Positions 12,719 through 24,752 are shown, counted from the first letter of the stretch. The stretch is DNA of 64,000 nucleotides from Capsicum annuum (GCF_002878395.1 NC_061114.1:149158824-149222823), one strand, 5' to 3'. Notes: generated from the letters alone by a model not told the origin. Made by a program: numbers and translations.

Positions 12719-13042
12719 ATTAACTGCTTTAACTCTCCAGATATCTCAAATTGAGGAACAAGTTACTAAGTTGAAATTTAAAAATCTGAGTCTAGTAAGT
12801 CAAATGGAGAAAGTGAATGATACTGATGATAAAGGGAAGAAAAATGATCTAGAATAGAAAGTATAGAATCAAGAACTTGAATTAATTACTTTAACTATCT
12901 GAATATCTAAAACTGAGGAACAGGTTGACAAGTTGAATCTAAAAATTTTAGTTTCATGAGTCAACTAAAGAAAGTAAGTGATACTGATGACAAAGGAAAG
13001 AAAGAAGCTTCAAGGCTTCAGATTGAGCTTGAAGAAAAAATT
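12719..13042 (+). repeat. 162-bp tandem duplication in copia gag
   Basis: Two diverged units start at 12719 (attaactgctttaact) and 12881 (attaattactttaact). Both encode a heptad-rich stretch with EEQV.KL and a DTDDKGKK tail. The period of 162 bp equals 54 codons, so it is an in-frame coiled-coil repeat. Confidence 0.8.
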
Positions 13043-13658
13043 ATGGGATTCTCAAAAGCATCTCATGAATGCACTTCATAAGTATGAAGAGTTAGAAAGG
13101 GACCTGGTCCGTCTGAGAGAAGAACTTAATAAATCTCTACAATAGAGAACATCCTCACAAATACTTTCTAATTTTACTGGTTAAGGAGTAAATAATGGTA
13201 AAGGTCTTTGATATCATCACAACATCCAATCACTTTGGTCTCAAGGAAAGGTTTTTCAAGATGTTAGAAACAAAGTCCTCAAACCTCTGTGCACTCATTT
13301 TGGAAGAGATGGGCACATAAAGGAAAACTATTAAAGTTTAATTAGAGCTAGAATAAACTATGTTAGATATATCCATCAAAGGAATACCTATCTTAAGGGT
13401 TCCAATCCTGTAAAGAATATGAAAAAGCTCTTATACCTAGATGGGCCAAGAAAGATTTGATCACACCCTTGTCTTCCTACTGGGAACTCAAACTCCCATG
13501 GGTTCCCAAATCTAACAAATGACTTTTCTTGTAGGTGGGAGAAATGGATTGCAGTCAGAATTAGTTTATTTCAAAACATATGACTAGAAGGTCTGACTAT
13601 ATTCTCTCACTTAAGGAACTTCAAGTGGAGGTGTCTCATTTGGAAAAGGTAATAACGT

Positions 13659-13775
13659 TAATTTCTTATCTAATGAAAGTACTGTGTCAAGCTTGAAGTA
13701 TGAACCAATTATTCTTAACTTCTCATCTAATGGAAGTACTGTGTCAAGCTTGAAGTGTGGAAGAATTATTCTCAA
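13659..13775 (+). repeat. 57-bp tandem duplication in copia remnant
   Basis: Two units start at 13659 and 13716 and share aagtactgtgtcaagcttga. A partial third begins near 13773. The period is 57 bp (19 codons), placed just after the pre-integrase segment. Confidence 0.75.
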
Positions 13776-14569
13776 CGTCAAAATGATCAGAAATATACTG
13801 GGACATGCTGAATTAGTTGTTTTCAAAGGACCTAGTCTATGGGATGCTAAAGCTAAAATTTCTAAACAATAAGACCAAAGTGGAGGAGAAAAGGAGTGTG
13901 TGGTTGTCATTGTGGATGATTTCTCTAGGCTCACCTTAAAATGTTCTTAAGAACCAAGGATCAAATTATAAGGCTCTAGTTATTTCTACCAAGCAAGTTT
14001 TAAATGAAACTTAACTATAAGATTGTGGAATTGAGATCTGATTATAGAACAGAATCTAAGAACTCTGTGTGTAAATGAAAATATGTAAATGATCCTTAAA
14101 GAGTCAGGAAATATGATAAATCAAGGTTATTATGAAGATTCTGACCTTAAAGATCTCATTTCTGTTCAGAGGGATGATGTAGATGTGAATGTTGAAGGTA
14201 ATGATGATCTAGAATCTCAGTAACAAACATCTGTTCTAGATGAAATAATATCAAGAAGGGCTGAAAAGATTTTTCAGGGACCTTGTTCCTCTAGAACTCA
14301 TCTCAGAAGGTCAAACTGGAGACACAGATCATCTTATCCCCTTATTAATCTAACTTCACCTCTAAAGACTAGAGTCCAAACAAGAGCTCAAATAAGAAAT
14401 TTCATGACACTCTCAACTTTCCTATGTCAAATTGAGCTAAAAATGTAAAAGAAGCTCAGAAAATATTGACTAAATTAATGTAATGAAGGAGGAGATTCAA
14501 CAAATTGAAAGAAGTTAAGTCTGGGACCTGGTCCCCAGACTCATTTTTTGAATAATTTCTAAAAACAAT

Positions 14570-15120
14570 AGTGTACTCTAACAAACAAGCTGAGGCAGTG
14601 ATTGATAAAATTAACCTAACTTACTACATGAATTAGTTCTCTTCATAATTTTTTCTATGGTCAAGAGACCTGTATCCTTGGCAAAGTAGGTACAGATTTG
14701 TCTAACTCAGTCGTATACCTTTGCAGGTATACATCCAAGGAAACAGTTTTGGAGGAAAATAGTTGAGACAAACAAATGGAGAATTCACTCAAGAAAGGGA
14801 GGGACCTGGACCTATCTCTTATGTTAGTACCAAAATAATGTTCTTTAAAAAATCATAAAATTCTATCTTAAAAGACACATGTCTTTCCTTTTATGAGCAA
14901 AAGTTATCAATTCATAGCAAATATGAAGAATCACAAATATTATAGTCAGATGCATCATTTAAAAAAGGTACCTTTTAAAAGTCAAATAGTCATCTCCCGT
15001 AATTACAAAATGATGCCATTTTTATTTCACTCTTCTCTAAATAAATTTAATTCCACTATATCAATCATCCATGATCTCTAAATTGAACTTGTCCCATTCT
15101 TTCTAATACTCAAACATTTG
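14570..15120 (+). other. Gap between copia remnant and downstream reading frame
   Basis: No RT or RNase H motif is visible. The sequence contains scattered ggacctgg/ggtcc words, as the neighbouring copia regions do. It is probably a deletion scar plus spacer. Confidence 0.35.
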
Positions 15121-15123
15121 TAA

Positions 15124-17035
15124 TGGCAAATATTCCTACTTTCTCTAGCCCTAACAAATAAATCTGAACAATCCCAAATCAAACACTCTGATCCTTTAAC
15201 ACCTAGAACAATAGAAGAATCCATCTTAAGTCCTCAACAAAGACATATGTTAACTTTACTCACTTATTCCTCTCTATAAATTTAAAAACCCCTAATTGAA
15301 CATGTTCCTATCAAAACTCAATATTTTCTTAAAAACCTTGTTGAGTCAGGCATAAAGGTATATTTAAATCATGGTTTTTGTTCACCAATTGAACAAAAAG
15401 TTTCACAATCCAAAGCTCCTCTTTCCTCAAAAGAACCAAAATTACATGAAGATTATCAAATCCCTATTTTTTCTAAAGAACCGAAAAAACCTGAAGTCAC
15501 AAAAATCATAAAAAAAACTAGTTCCCCTACTTCCTCATATTCTAACCCTATTTTTGCTTAATTTTCTAATGAAGAAATACTTGTAAAGAGGTCTAATCTT
15601 TCAAGCAGTGTAGATTGGGTAGTTGAAAATTTTCTTCTACTTGTATATGATCCCAAGAAAAGCTGTATTGGTGTAGAAAATCAAAAAATATTTGAAAAAG
15701 ATAATAGGACAAAGGATGAAGAGATTGGAATACCTCTAAATGATGATGGAGAAGAAGGAGGAGGATGAACTAGCATTGAGGTGGCCTATGAAAAAACAAA
15801 TACACAGTAAGTGTCAGAAGAAACTGATTAATTCTGGTGTAAAAGTTGCTAGATCCTACTCTGCTATAGGATTTGAAAAGAATCTATTTGTGGATGCAGT
15901 AAAGGCAAGCAAGTCTTCAACTACTAAGAGAAGAAAACTTAAGAAAGTTGTTGTATTGGAGGAGGTGAAGAATATTTATGTTGTAGAGGTTAGAGAGTCT
16001 GAGGACATTGATCCTGATGTTATTGTGGCAACTGAGAAAAAGAGAAAAAAAGTTCATGTTGTTGGAAGGACAAGGTCCTTTTGTTCAAAATTTGGTAGCC
16101 CTACTGGAATAAAAAAACATATTGTTGTTAAGAAGAAGAAAGTCTCTGAAGGACCTGGTCCTAAGAATAAAATAAATTTTTGAAGAGAAACTAATTCGTG
16201 ATTCAAAGAGAATAAGAAATGAGGAAGAAAAGAAATCAACATCTATAGAAGCAAGAAATGCAATCTTGAAAAACCCCAAAAGTACTGTTTGGTAGTATAT
16301 TTAATCCTAAGATTTATAAGAAACCTGGCATGGTGGAGTTGGGTGAACATGTCGAGCACCAGGGATAGTTACACCTTCTAGAGGAACCAACTCCTATGGT
16401 TTTTGAAAAAGAATTTAGAGAGTTTTAATATATAATGGATTTCTCAGAAGTTGGGTTCAGTCTTACTATATAGGTATAATGAAAGGAACTAAAACTTGAT
16501 GAACAGGCACTGGGAAAAATTTTGAATGTGCCTATAATGGTTGTGAGGACTGTTGGAAAACAACATCCCTCAACTAAGTTCTTGATTGAAGCCTCAAAAG
16601 TCCGACGGAATTCAATAGCTAGTGTTCAGAAGAAATTTCTCACAAGTGAGTTCTAGTTAGTGTTTAAATTTGTGAACAAGGTTCTTCTTCCTAGGTTAGA
16701 GAAAAGGACCTTACATCTGTTGTTGATCTATTTTTTATAGAGAATCTGAGCAAATTTGAGTTGATAAGTCTGTCTGCCCTTATGATAGACCACCTAAATA
16801 AACTGATCATTGAAAAGGAAATAAGACATGGGATGTTCTATAGATACTTGTTGAATAAAGTATTTGATCATTTTGGAGTGATTGGGACTAAGGGAACACC
16901 TATAACAGTCAAACAAAAGTTTAGTCTGACAATATTTATTGAAAATAAATGCATAGAAGGAAAAGTGGGAACTGTGTCCTAAGTGTTAGAACTTGTGGCT
17001 GCTCAGGAAAATCTAACAAAAAAATAGAGGAGATG
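15124..17035 (+). pseudogene. Large accessory reading frame in the env position of the copia element
   Basis: A coding-like stretch starts at an ATG at 15124 (MANIPTFSSPNK) and can be followed through several frameshifts to about 17035. Parts: a Pro/Ser/Lys-rich N-terminal region; an acidic then strongly basic middle (open 15740-16183, with KRRKLKKVV, KKRKK and a GPGP motif); and a globular C-terminal region (16300-17030) with VGKQHPSTKFLIEASKV, FEFVNKVLLPR-like text, and an open stretch at 16761-16982 (LNKVFDHFG, IEGKVG). I recall many Solanaceae predicted proteins of this kind annotated as putative plant transposon protein, but cannot confirm a family. Its position, after a copia pol remnant and before an LTR-like end, matches the env-like ORF of Sireviruses. 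Function unknown. Confidence 0.5.
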
Positions 17036-17289
17036 AGGATTAAGTTGGCTACTAAGTATATCTGTCACTATCTTGCGCAGTTTTATCCTCTAGTGTAACA
17101 AACTATGAAGATGAGCTTATCTCTTTCAGGACATCTAGACAAATCAAATTTCTACCCTAATCATTATTCCATTGTAAAAGGAAAAGAATGTTCTTAATTG
17201 GTGAGTTCTTGTAAGATTAGAAAATATAAGGGAGAGAGAGGTGAAAACTCAACTTTGTAATATTGCCCAAGTTCTTAATTTCTTTATGT

Positions 17290-17700
17290 ACTAAAAGAGG
17301 GAGTGTTCTTGATACAAGTCATGGTCTATAACTAAATTACTCTCGTTATAAGAGTAATGCCTTCTTTTTGTTCTTGGGAGTTCTTAGATAGAATTACCTG
17401 AGTTCAATACTGGTTAGAGTTAATTAGTATTGAGGTGCGTTCTTGGTAGGGTTCTAAAGCTAGGTTTGTAATAGAGCTATTACAAACTGTTGGATCCTAG
17501 AGCTACGTTGATTGGAGTTTGTAATCAAGAGTATGATTATAGTGGTTTGTTTGGTGTTTATTAGGGCAAGTCATAGTTTTTCCTCCCTTGAGCAAGGAGG
17601 TTTCCAAATTAAATCTTTGTGTTATTTACTTTTCTACAAAGTTTTAGTTTTCTAGTTCTTTTCTATTTTATTTCCTGTGACTGACTCTAAGGAACAGGTC
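17290..17700 (+). repeat. Possible 3' LTR of the copia element
   Basis: A purine-rich AAAAGAGGGAGTG (17294-17306) resembles a polypurine tract and is followed by non-coding text up to the gypsy pol start at about 17735. There is no second copy in the window to prove LTR status. Confidence 0.3.
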
Positions 17701-17734
17701 CCTCGTCATATGGTTCAACCGTCTTAAGTTCCAT

Positions 17735-19769
17735 TACTTCCTTATAGGATGGACTAAAAAAGTCGAATGAATTAGAGAATCAATTAAAGGAGTTGTGGGA
17801 TAAGAGATTTATCGAACTTAGTGTATCACCTTGGGGTGCGCCTGTCTTGTTCATAAAGAAAAAGGATCATTCTATGCATATGTGTATTGATAATCGATAG
17901 TTGAATATAATAACGGTTAAGAATAAGTATCCTCTTTCACATAGTGATGATTTTTGTGATAGACCTCAAGGTGCTTTAGTGTTTTTGAAGATTGATTTGA
18001 GATCTAGGTATCATTAGTTAAGTATCAGAGCTTCCAATATTTCGAAGATAGCTTTTCCTATATGGTATCGTCATTATGGCTTCTTTGTCATGTCCTTAGT
18101 CTTGATTAATACCCCAGCTACATTCAAAGAGTTGATGAACCAAGTATTTTGACCATATATTGAATCTTTTATCATTGTATTTATAGATGATACCTTGTTT
18201 TATTCTAAGAGTGAGGCCGATCACGAGGAGAATTTGTGAATAGTATTCTAGAGATTAAGGGGTGAGAAGTTGTACGCTGAGTTCTCTAAGTACGTGTTTT
18301 AGTTAGAGTGTGTTTCTTTCTTAGGTCTTGTGGTGACAAAAGATGGTATTATGATCGATCCATCCAAGATTTTAGTGGTTAGTGATTCATCCTGAACTAT
18401 TTTTCCTACCGAGATTTGGAGTTTTATTGGTTTAATAGGTTACTATCAACGTTTTGTGGAGGGTTTTTTCATCTATTGCAGCTCCATTGACCAATTTGAC
18501 TTAGATGAATATTTTGTTTTAGTGGTCTAATGCTTATGAGGTGAGCTTTCAAAAGTTTAAGGATTTACTAACTTCATCTTCTATCTTAACTTTGCCTATG
18601 GAGGGCGTGGGTTTTACCATATTTGTTTTCTTCTTCTCGTATTAGTTTAGGTGCTTTATTGAAGTAGAAGGGTAAGGTGATTGTGTGGAGACACTACTTA
18701 TATAGAGTCCGTTTTGAGATATTCTTAGATTATCTTAGCCTTCAGTATTTCTTCACCCAATGATATCTTAATATGAGGCAACATCTTTGGCTTGAGTGGC
18801 TAAAGATTATGATCTTACTATTCTCAATCTTCTAGGCAAGGCTAGTATGGTTACAAATGCCTTGAGTCAAAATTCAACTAGCATGGATAGCTTGATGCAT
18901 CTTTTGTCCTTGGAGAGGCCCTTGGCCTTTGATGTTTAGTATTTGGCTAACTAGATTATTAGGCTTGATCTTACAACACATGGATGTGTTTTGGCATGTC
19001 GAGGCTAGGTCTTCCTTGATGGAATCATTAGTTTGATGATATTAGGTTGAGAGTGATTTAGGATAACGTGTTGCGTAGTAAGGGTAAGAAAGTTACTTGA
19101 TTTAAATTTGGTTTTGTAGATTGGAGGTAGAGTTTGTGTGTCGTGAGTGGGTGATTGGATTAGATTAATTATGGAGGAGGCTAATTATTCCAGATATTTT
19201 ATCCATCTATGAGTGACTAAAATGTATCATGATTTGAGATGGCATTACTACTGGAGTGATATGAGGGAGAATATAACGGATTTTGTAGCTCGTTGCCTAT
19301 GTTACCAGCAGGTGAAGGTCGAGCATTTAAAGCCTGGTGGTTTACTTCAGAGGTTACCCATTCTCAATGGAAATGGGAACAAATTACTATAGACTTTGTG
19401 ACCTGGTTTCCTTGTATCTTTATGGTTCTGATAGTGTTTGGGTCATTGCGGATCGATTGACCAAGTCTGCTCATTTTATTTTGATTCAGGTTTCTTTAAA
19501 CATTGAGAGCTTGGTCTGTATGTATATTTATGAGATAGTCCATCTCCATGGCGTTCTAATGTCTATTATCTCAAATCGATGTTCAGTATTCACATCATAC
19601 TTTTAAAAGACTTTTCAGGAGAAGTTGAGTACCTGGGTTAATGTTAGTACAACCTTTTACCCCAGACCGATGGTCAGTCGGAGTGGACTATTCATGTTTT
19701 AGAGGATATGCTCTTTTCTTATGTAATGGACTTTTGAGGTCAATGGGAGAAACGTCTTGATTTGGCAAA
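17735..19769 (+). pseudogene. Ty3/gypsy RT-RNase H-integrase, first part (element G)
   Basis: Decayed chromovirus pol. Recognisable in order: RT start ([16 protein letters not shown], about 17820-17870), RT palm, the catalytic FIDD box (about 18180-18191, followed by FYSKSEADHEE), the connection region, RNase H relics with many stops (18400-18900), and integrase. Integrase pieces include the zinc-finger region ending in CYQQ-like text (about 19300) and an open stretch at 19337-19606 with the catalytic-core words ADRLTKSAHF and LHGV. The frame stops inside integrase at 19769, where element F is inserted; it resumes at 24753. Confidence 0.8.
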
Positions 19770-19774
19770 AAATG

Positions 19775-20299
19775 TGTTATAAATTGAGATACAAGATAAA
19801 AATATTGAATGGATAATCAATAAATAGATGGAAGAAGGAAAAGAAAGAAAGAAACAATCCGACAATTAAAGTAAATTAGAGACAAATATAGATTTATAAT
19901 TCCCTAATTTTAACAAACAATTACATGATCGGATTCAAAGGAGAAGAGAATTGAAATTTTACATGAATAATCTTTTCAAAAGATACTCAAGAGAGATCCA
20001 ATATATATACAAAGGGATTCAACCCATAAACCTCACCAAGAGATTTAACCTAAACTATTGTCTAAAGAAATAATCTTGCATCCTATTTTATTTATACTTA
20101 TAGGGTAAGCTAAGCTATGAAAATACATAAATGACCTTGAGTAGATATGCATCATACTATGACCAAAAAGGACCCTAAAATATAATGTTAATCTTCTCTT
20201 TTGTTGATTCTTGGATTTCATACTCACTTGAAACACTTAAAGCTTTTGATGTCAAGTTTAAATCCATCAATGGAATAATTAAACTCCAAACATGCATCA
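19775..20299 (-). repeat. 3' LTR of element F
   Basis: 525 bp. The minus strand begins TGATGCATGTTTGGAG at 20299. It aligns along its length with 24225-24747, with shared blocks such as agagagatccaat and tttgatgtcaag. Confidence 0.85.
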
Positions 20300-20407
20300 T
20301 TCTCATCTTGTTGAAAAAAATTCAACCTGGAATTTAAATCTTGCAAATGATAGAGGAGATTTAGTACCCAAGCCAAAAAATAATCTTCCAAATAATTAAG
20401 TTACATA

Positions 20408-22159
20408 CTACTCCCAAAAATATACACCGTTGTGATAGAGCCAAGAATCATGAAATCCCCAAAAAATAAACTTTTCTAACATAGTATAATAAACTTGACT
20501 AAAAAATATACCACAATCATAGAAAAGGTTAAAGAAACTAATAATTCTACACACTAGAACTTTCAAGTCAAAATCAGTTTCTTCTTCAACTTGGACCAAA
20601 TAATTTCTTAATTCACGATTTAATTGTACTCTTCTAACCACATGATAAAAAGAACTAACAATTCATCTACAAACCTTACATACAAGTACGCATTTTAGGA
20701 ATCAAATAAACATCAGTCCCAAAATTTTATTGTATTTCTCATTGCGTATCACACAACATGAATCAAATAGCAACAATAAAGAATTCTCACTAATCATAGG
20801 AAAGTTGCTATTATGCAGGCCAAAGGCATAAAAATTTACCTTTATATCATTAAAAATGTCAAACAATAAGCACTAGACATTCGAAAAAATCATTCTTGGA
20901 TTTAGAAGGAAAAAATACATCAAATATTTTTGTAGCCCAAGAGAAATCTCTTAAGTATCTTATCTCACTGTAGATCCTATCTTGATGATGTTTCACAAAT
21001 AGATCAACAAGATTAGTAAACTCATCAAAAGAAGAATTGTCACATTTATGCCCATAAATAATTGGCAATGCTTTAAATACATCATGTTTACATTTCTTTC
21101 TATCACCATTTCAAAATTCAGCCCAAATTATATCCGCAAAGGAAAGATTAGAGGAAGTAAACAAATTGACGCAAAAACTAGAATCTATAAATTTACAATT
21201 CCAATTGATTGAGCCTCATCCATTCTTTAAATGATTTTCTTCAAATGAGAGGACTTTTCAACATAAGAAGTACTTTCAAAAATTAATTTGGGATTTATAT
21301 TGATAACATCTAAACAATTAACAACCTCAAGAAAGCCACAAAAATTAATTTCACAAGTCACGCTCTCTTTGAATTTTGGATTATTATTTTCATCAAGTGC
21401 ATATGAAACAACAAGTAATGAATAATTAAATTGAATTTTTCAATAGTATTTACACTTCATTAAATTTTTTGATCATTGTGAATCACACAATTAAGATTAG
21501 GACAACTCAAAGAATTACTCACAATATCAATATAAAAATCACTTTTCAAATTTTCTTGAATATTTTTACCATTTATAAGGATTGTCAAATATTTCGAATA
21601 TATGATATTCTTCAAAATAAAAAAGGATATCATCACACCGTGCATGCTTCGTTCCAAGTGTATTACCACAATGCATATTCATATCATTACTAGATAAAGA
21701 ATTCCTATGATCAAGCTCACTTGCAAAGAGACATTCATCGTCAATCACATATTTACTGTTTTCAGTAGATAAAGAATAAATATATTCATTTTCATCACAA
21801 TAATTTAAGGAAACACCATATTTTTTCATATTTGACATAATGCTAGCTTGAAACATTTTAAGCTCATAATCAATAACAGTTTTAGCTCCACAATCTTATT
21901 CAACTAGTGTATGGTCATCATCCATTTGTCTATTGAACCAAAGTAAATAATTATCAACCTCAACAAAAAATGGTCTAATATTCATAATCAAGTCACTATA
22001 TAATTTTTTTGATGCAATTAAAGAGTTAGTATTAGCCTTTTTACCTTGATGAACACTTAAAGAACCTTCTTTATCTTGATTTTTTAAAATTAAGCTCACT
22101 TGCTCACTTGATGTAGCCCCAACTAGACTTGCTTCTTCATATTCTTGTATTTTTTTCAT
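20408..22159 (-). pseudogene. Unrecognised reading frame of element F
   Basis: A hypothetical protein begins at an ATG at 22159 (MKKIQEYEEASLVGATSSEQ) and stays in one frame to 21566 with a single stop near 21896: about 198 codons, including RPFFVEVDNYLLWFNRQMD and a Cys/His-containing segment near HCGNTLGTKHARCDD. Coding-like text continues with frameshifts through about 21400-21100 and the open frames at 20859-21068 and 20408-20641. The composition is mostly hydrophilic, with no clear membrane segment. I recognise no retroviral enzyme motif in it. It occupies the place where RT and integrase would be. It could be a captured host sequence or a lineage-specific retroelement protein. Confidence 0.45.
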
Positions 22160-22403
22160 GTTGAGTCATCCTTTTTGTGTTATTCAAAAAGACCTACAAA
22201 AGAAGTAAAAACACTCGAAGAAAAAGAATTTAAAGGTTAGAGTTAGAATAACAAAACCTCTCACTAACACTCTCTTGTTTTTCTATTATCCCTTTTTCTT
22301 TCCTCTCAGTTGCTTCACTTTTGTTCTTTCTTTATTGCAACAATTCACTTTAATTTTGCAAATCTCTTTTGTTTTGTTCTTGTAGCCACTCACTCACTTC
22401 ATT

Positions 22404-23342
22404 CTAAATATCCTTTCCTTTTTTCCCTCTTGAATTGTCACGATTCGCTCCATTACTCCTCTTTTTCTTTTCTTCCACATTCATTTCATTAGAAGTGAAG
22501 TAGGCTCCAAGGATCCCCTTTGATTCATTGGGATGACTCTTCGTATCAAGTTTCAACTTGATATTTTTAGAAGCTTCAATGACTCTACTTGAATTGTTTG
22601 AATGACTTTGTATATCAAATTTCAAGTTAGTAGTCTTCTTTTCCACTTTCTTTTCTTTCTCATTTGTAATTTAATATTCCTTAATGATCATAGGAGTTAA
22701 GACATGTTTACGTTCTATCAAATTTTCAACAACAAACTTTTTCAACTCTCTATCAAAAAAATTTTATTATGATTGAACCAAGGAGCTCCTAAACATACCA
22801 AACAAGTAGAAAAAGGGTATACATCACACCAAGTATCCCTTTTATAGCTTCCATGAAAAACAATGATCTTCACTTCTTTGTCAACAAAATTTTCACCAAA
22901 TCTATACGGTGAACTTTTCGTATGACAAGATATATCCAACCACTCAATCAAAGAAGGACCAATGAAGTTGGTATAACATAATTTATTTACACTAAGGTGC
23001 AATCAAATGAGCAACCATTCTCATATCTCTCCATAATGACTTCAAATTTAGTCAATCCTTCATTAAGATCATGCTCTCTTTTTATTCTAGAAGCACCACT
23101 GTAAATCATGAAAATTTTTGCAATAACTTTTACTAGAGGTAGATTTATAAGATGAAATACTCCTTTCTCCAATGACATCCAAACCTCCATTGTAACTTCT
23201 TGAACTTATATAAGACATAATTATGACAAGAAAAGTGGTTAGTAAAGTAATGGACCTCACAAGTCACTCCCTCACATGTATAACTCAAATGATAGCAGTC
23301 AATTTCTTTTTGCTCGGCTATACAATAGACTTTTAGGAACAC
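22404..23342 (-). pseudogene. Protease-like and Lys-rich relic of element F
   Basis: Open minus-strand pieces at 23145-23342, 22987-23190, 22742-23002 and 22404-22646. The third contains RDTWCDVYPFSTCLVCLG followed by APWF, which resembles the end of chromovirus retropepsin (WCDVVPM...LLGRPW), with the catalytic region not recognisable. The fourth is Lys/Ser-rich with SHPNESKGILGAYFTS, like the linker after protease in some gypsy elements. Together they suggest F descends from a Ty3/gypsy element that lost its polymerase. Confidence 0.5.
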
Positions 23343-24202
23343 TCAAATAATCTCACCACTCTAGTCTTTTATCACTCAAGGGTATTCCTTAGTCTCTTCA
23401 CGGTTTTATAATCTTAAAATAACCTCAAAGTAATCTTTCAAGTATTGGTTCAGAGTAGAGTTTATGTCAATAATAAAGAAGGACAAAACACAGTAACAGA
23501 CAAGGAATGAAATAAACACACAACGGAAAAAATAGAAAATTTCAAAAAAATTGACTTGAAATGTAAAACAATTACAAAAATAACATAGATAACACAAATA
23601 GAACTAATACTCAATGTATTTTAGAAAAAGAGATTGACATACAATATGATTTACCCATAAATCAAACAACCTAAAATTTTAGAGTTTAGGAAAAAAGATC
23701 ATCCAAAACAATCTTAAAACACCACATTCGTCAAATTTATTAAGACCCAACTCAAATCGTGTTTTACTAATAAATATCGAACATCCTTAAGAATCACCCA
23801 ATAGTTTTCGAATGAAGGAATTAACTCGTACTTCAAATTCCACTTAAAATGCCAAATTTTAGGATAAAAAATTGACCCCAAATTCATCCTTATATCCCAA
23901 AATTGGAATATAATAGTTTAACCATGATCAAAACAACTTAGATCCAAAAGATAGGAGTAAAATTTTCACAAGAGAGCTCAAATTCGCACATTACAAAGTT
24001 TTGAAATTTCATCTGCAAAAATGGAAGAAAATGGGGCAAAATAAACTCTAGATCAACTTTAAATGCTCCCTAAGCTGATATTCAAGCACTTTAAACTATT
24101 TCCAATAAATTCCAACAACACCCACTTAAAAATGTTTCTATTTTTTCTTGAATTTTCAAATAATACAAGCCAAGAATTAAAAATTGTAGAAATAATTCTT
24201 TA

Positions 24203-24220
24203 GCCTTGCTCTGATATCAA
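24203..24220 (-). other. Primer binding site of element F
   Basis: The minus strand reads TTGATATCAGAGCAAGG directly inside the right LTR. It matches the tRNA-Met complement TGGTATCAGAGC with one change in the first 12 bases (GAT for GGT). Confidence 0.8.
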
Positions 24221-24224
24221 TTGA

Positions 24225-24747
24225 TGTAAAATGAGATACAATATAAACTTATTAAATGGATGATCAAGAAACAGATTGAAGATGGATATGAAAGAAAGAA
24301 ACAATTCCACAATTGAAGTAAATTAGAGAAAAATATTTATTTGTAATTCCTTGAGTTGAATAAGCAATTACAAGATTCAATTCATTTGAGAGGAGTATTG
24401 AAGTCTTAAATGAATAATCTTACCAAAATATATTTAAGAGAGATCCAATGTAGAGACAAAGAGATTCAATTCATAAACCTCACTAAGAGAGTTAACCTAA
24501 AACTACTATCTAAAGAACTAATCTTGCATTCTATTCTATTTATACTTCTAGGATACGCTAAGATATGAATAAAGATAAATGCCCTTGATTAAATGTGCAT
24601 TATAATATGTGTAAACAAGACCCTAAAATATAATATAAATATTCTCTTGTGCTGATTCCTTGCTTTCATACTCTCTTGGAACACTCAAATCTTTTGATGT
24701 CAAGTTGAAATACATCCATACAGTAAGTAATTTCCAATCATGAATCA
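24225..24747 (-). repeat. 5' LTR of element F
   Basis: 523 bp, minus strand TGATTCATGATTGGAA (24747) to CTCATTTTACA (24225). It carries a TATA box at 24536-24544 and pairs with 19775-20299. Confidence 0.85.
24536..24544 (-). promoter_or_regulatory. TATA box in 5' LTR of element F
   Basis: TATAAATAG on the minus strand. The 3' LTR has the diverged equivalent TATAAATAAAA near 20085-20095. Confidence 0.55.
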
Positions 24748-24752
24748 GTTTG

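Larger units (their letters stand above)
12719..14560 (+). pseudogene. Sirevirus-like Ty1/copia gag-protease-integrase remnant
   Basis: Broken Ty1/copia polyprotein, in copia order (integrase before RT). A coiled-coil Gag part (12719-13140) is built from a 162-bp tandem duplication. Next come a CCHC-type knuckle relic (CTHFGRDGHIKENY, 13292-13335), a degraded protease site, the pre-integrase segment HMTRRSDYILSLKEL (13576-13620), integrase core pieces (VVIVDDFSR, about 13900-13930, and IVELRSDYRTE near 14020), and finally the first residues of RT (NFMTLSTFLCQIE, 14399-14437). Similarity ends at about 14560, so RT and RNase H are gone. Stops and frameshifts are frequent. The long coiled-coil Gag suggests the Maximus/SIRE (Sirevirus) lineage. 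Confidence 0.7.
19775..24747 (-). mobile_element. Non-autonomous LTR element F (LARD-like), 4,973 bp
   Basis: Complete element inserted in the integrase of element G. The two LTRs are 19775-20299 and 24225-24747 (525 and 523 bp), with TG...CA ends and a tRNA-Met-type primer site at 24203-24220, so it reads on the minus strand. Flanking 5-mers are aaatg (19770-19774) and gtttg (24748-24752). Taking gtttg as the original target site lets the host integrase frame close without a shift. The internal region holds a protease-like relic and an unrecognised reading frame. I see no RT, RNase H or integrase, so mobilisation must have depended on another element. Confidence 0.8.

Noticed and set aside
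15740..16183. Basic 147-codon frame as a possible host nuclear protein gene
   Set aside because: It is one segment of a longer broken frame (15124-17035) sitting behind a copia pol, so a retroelement origin is more likely.
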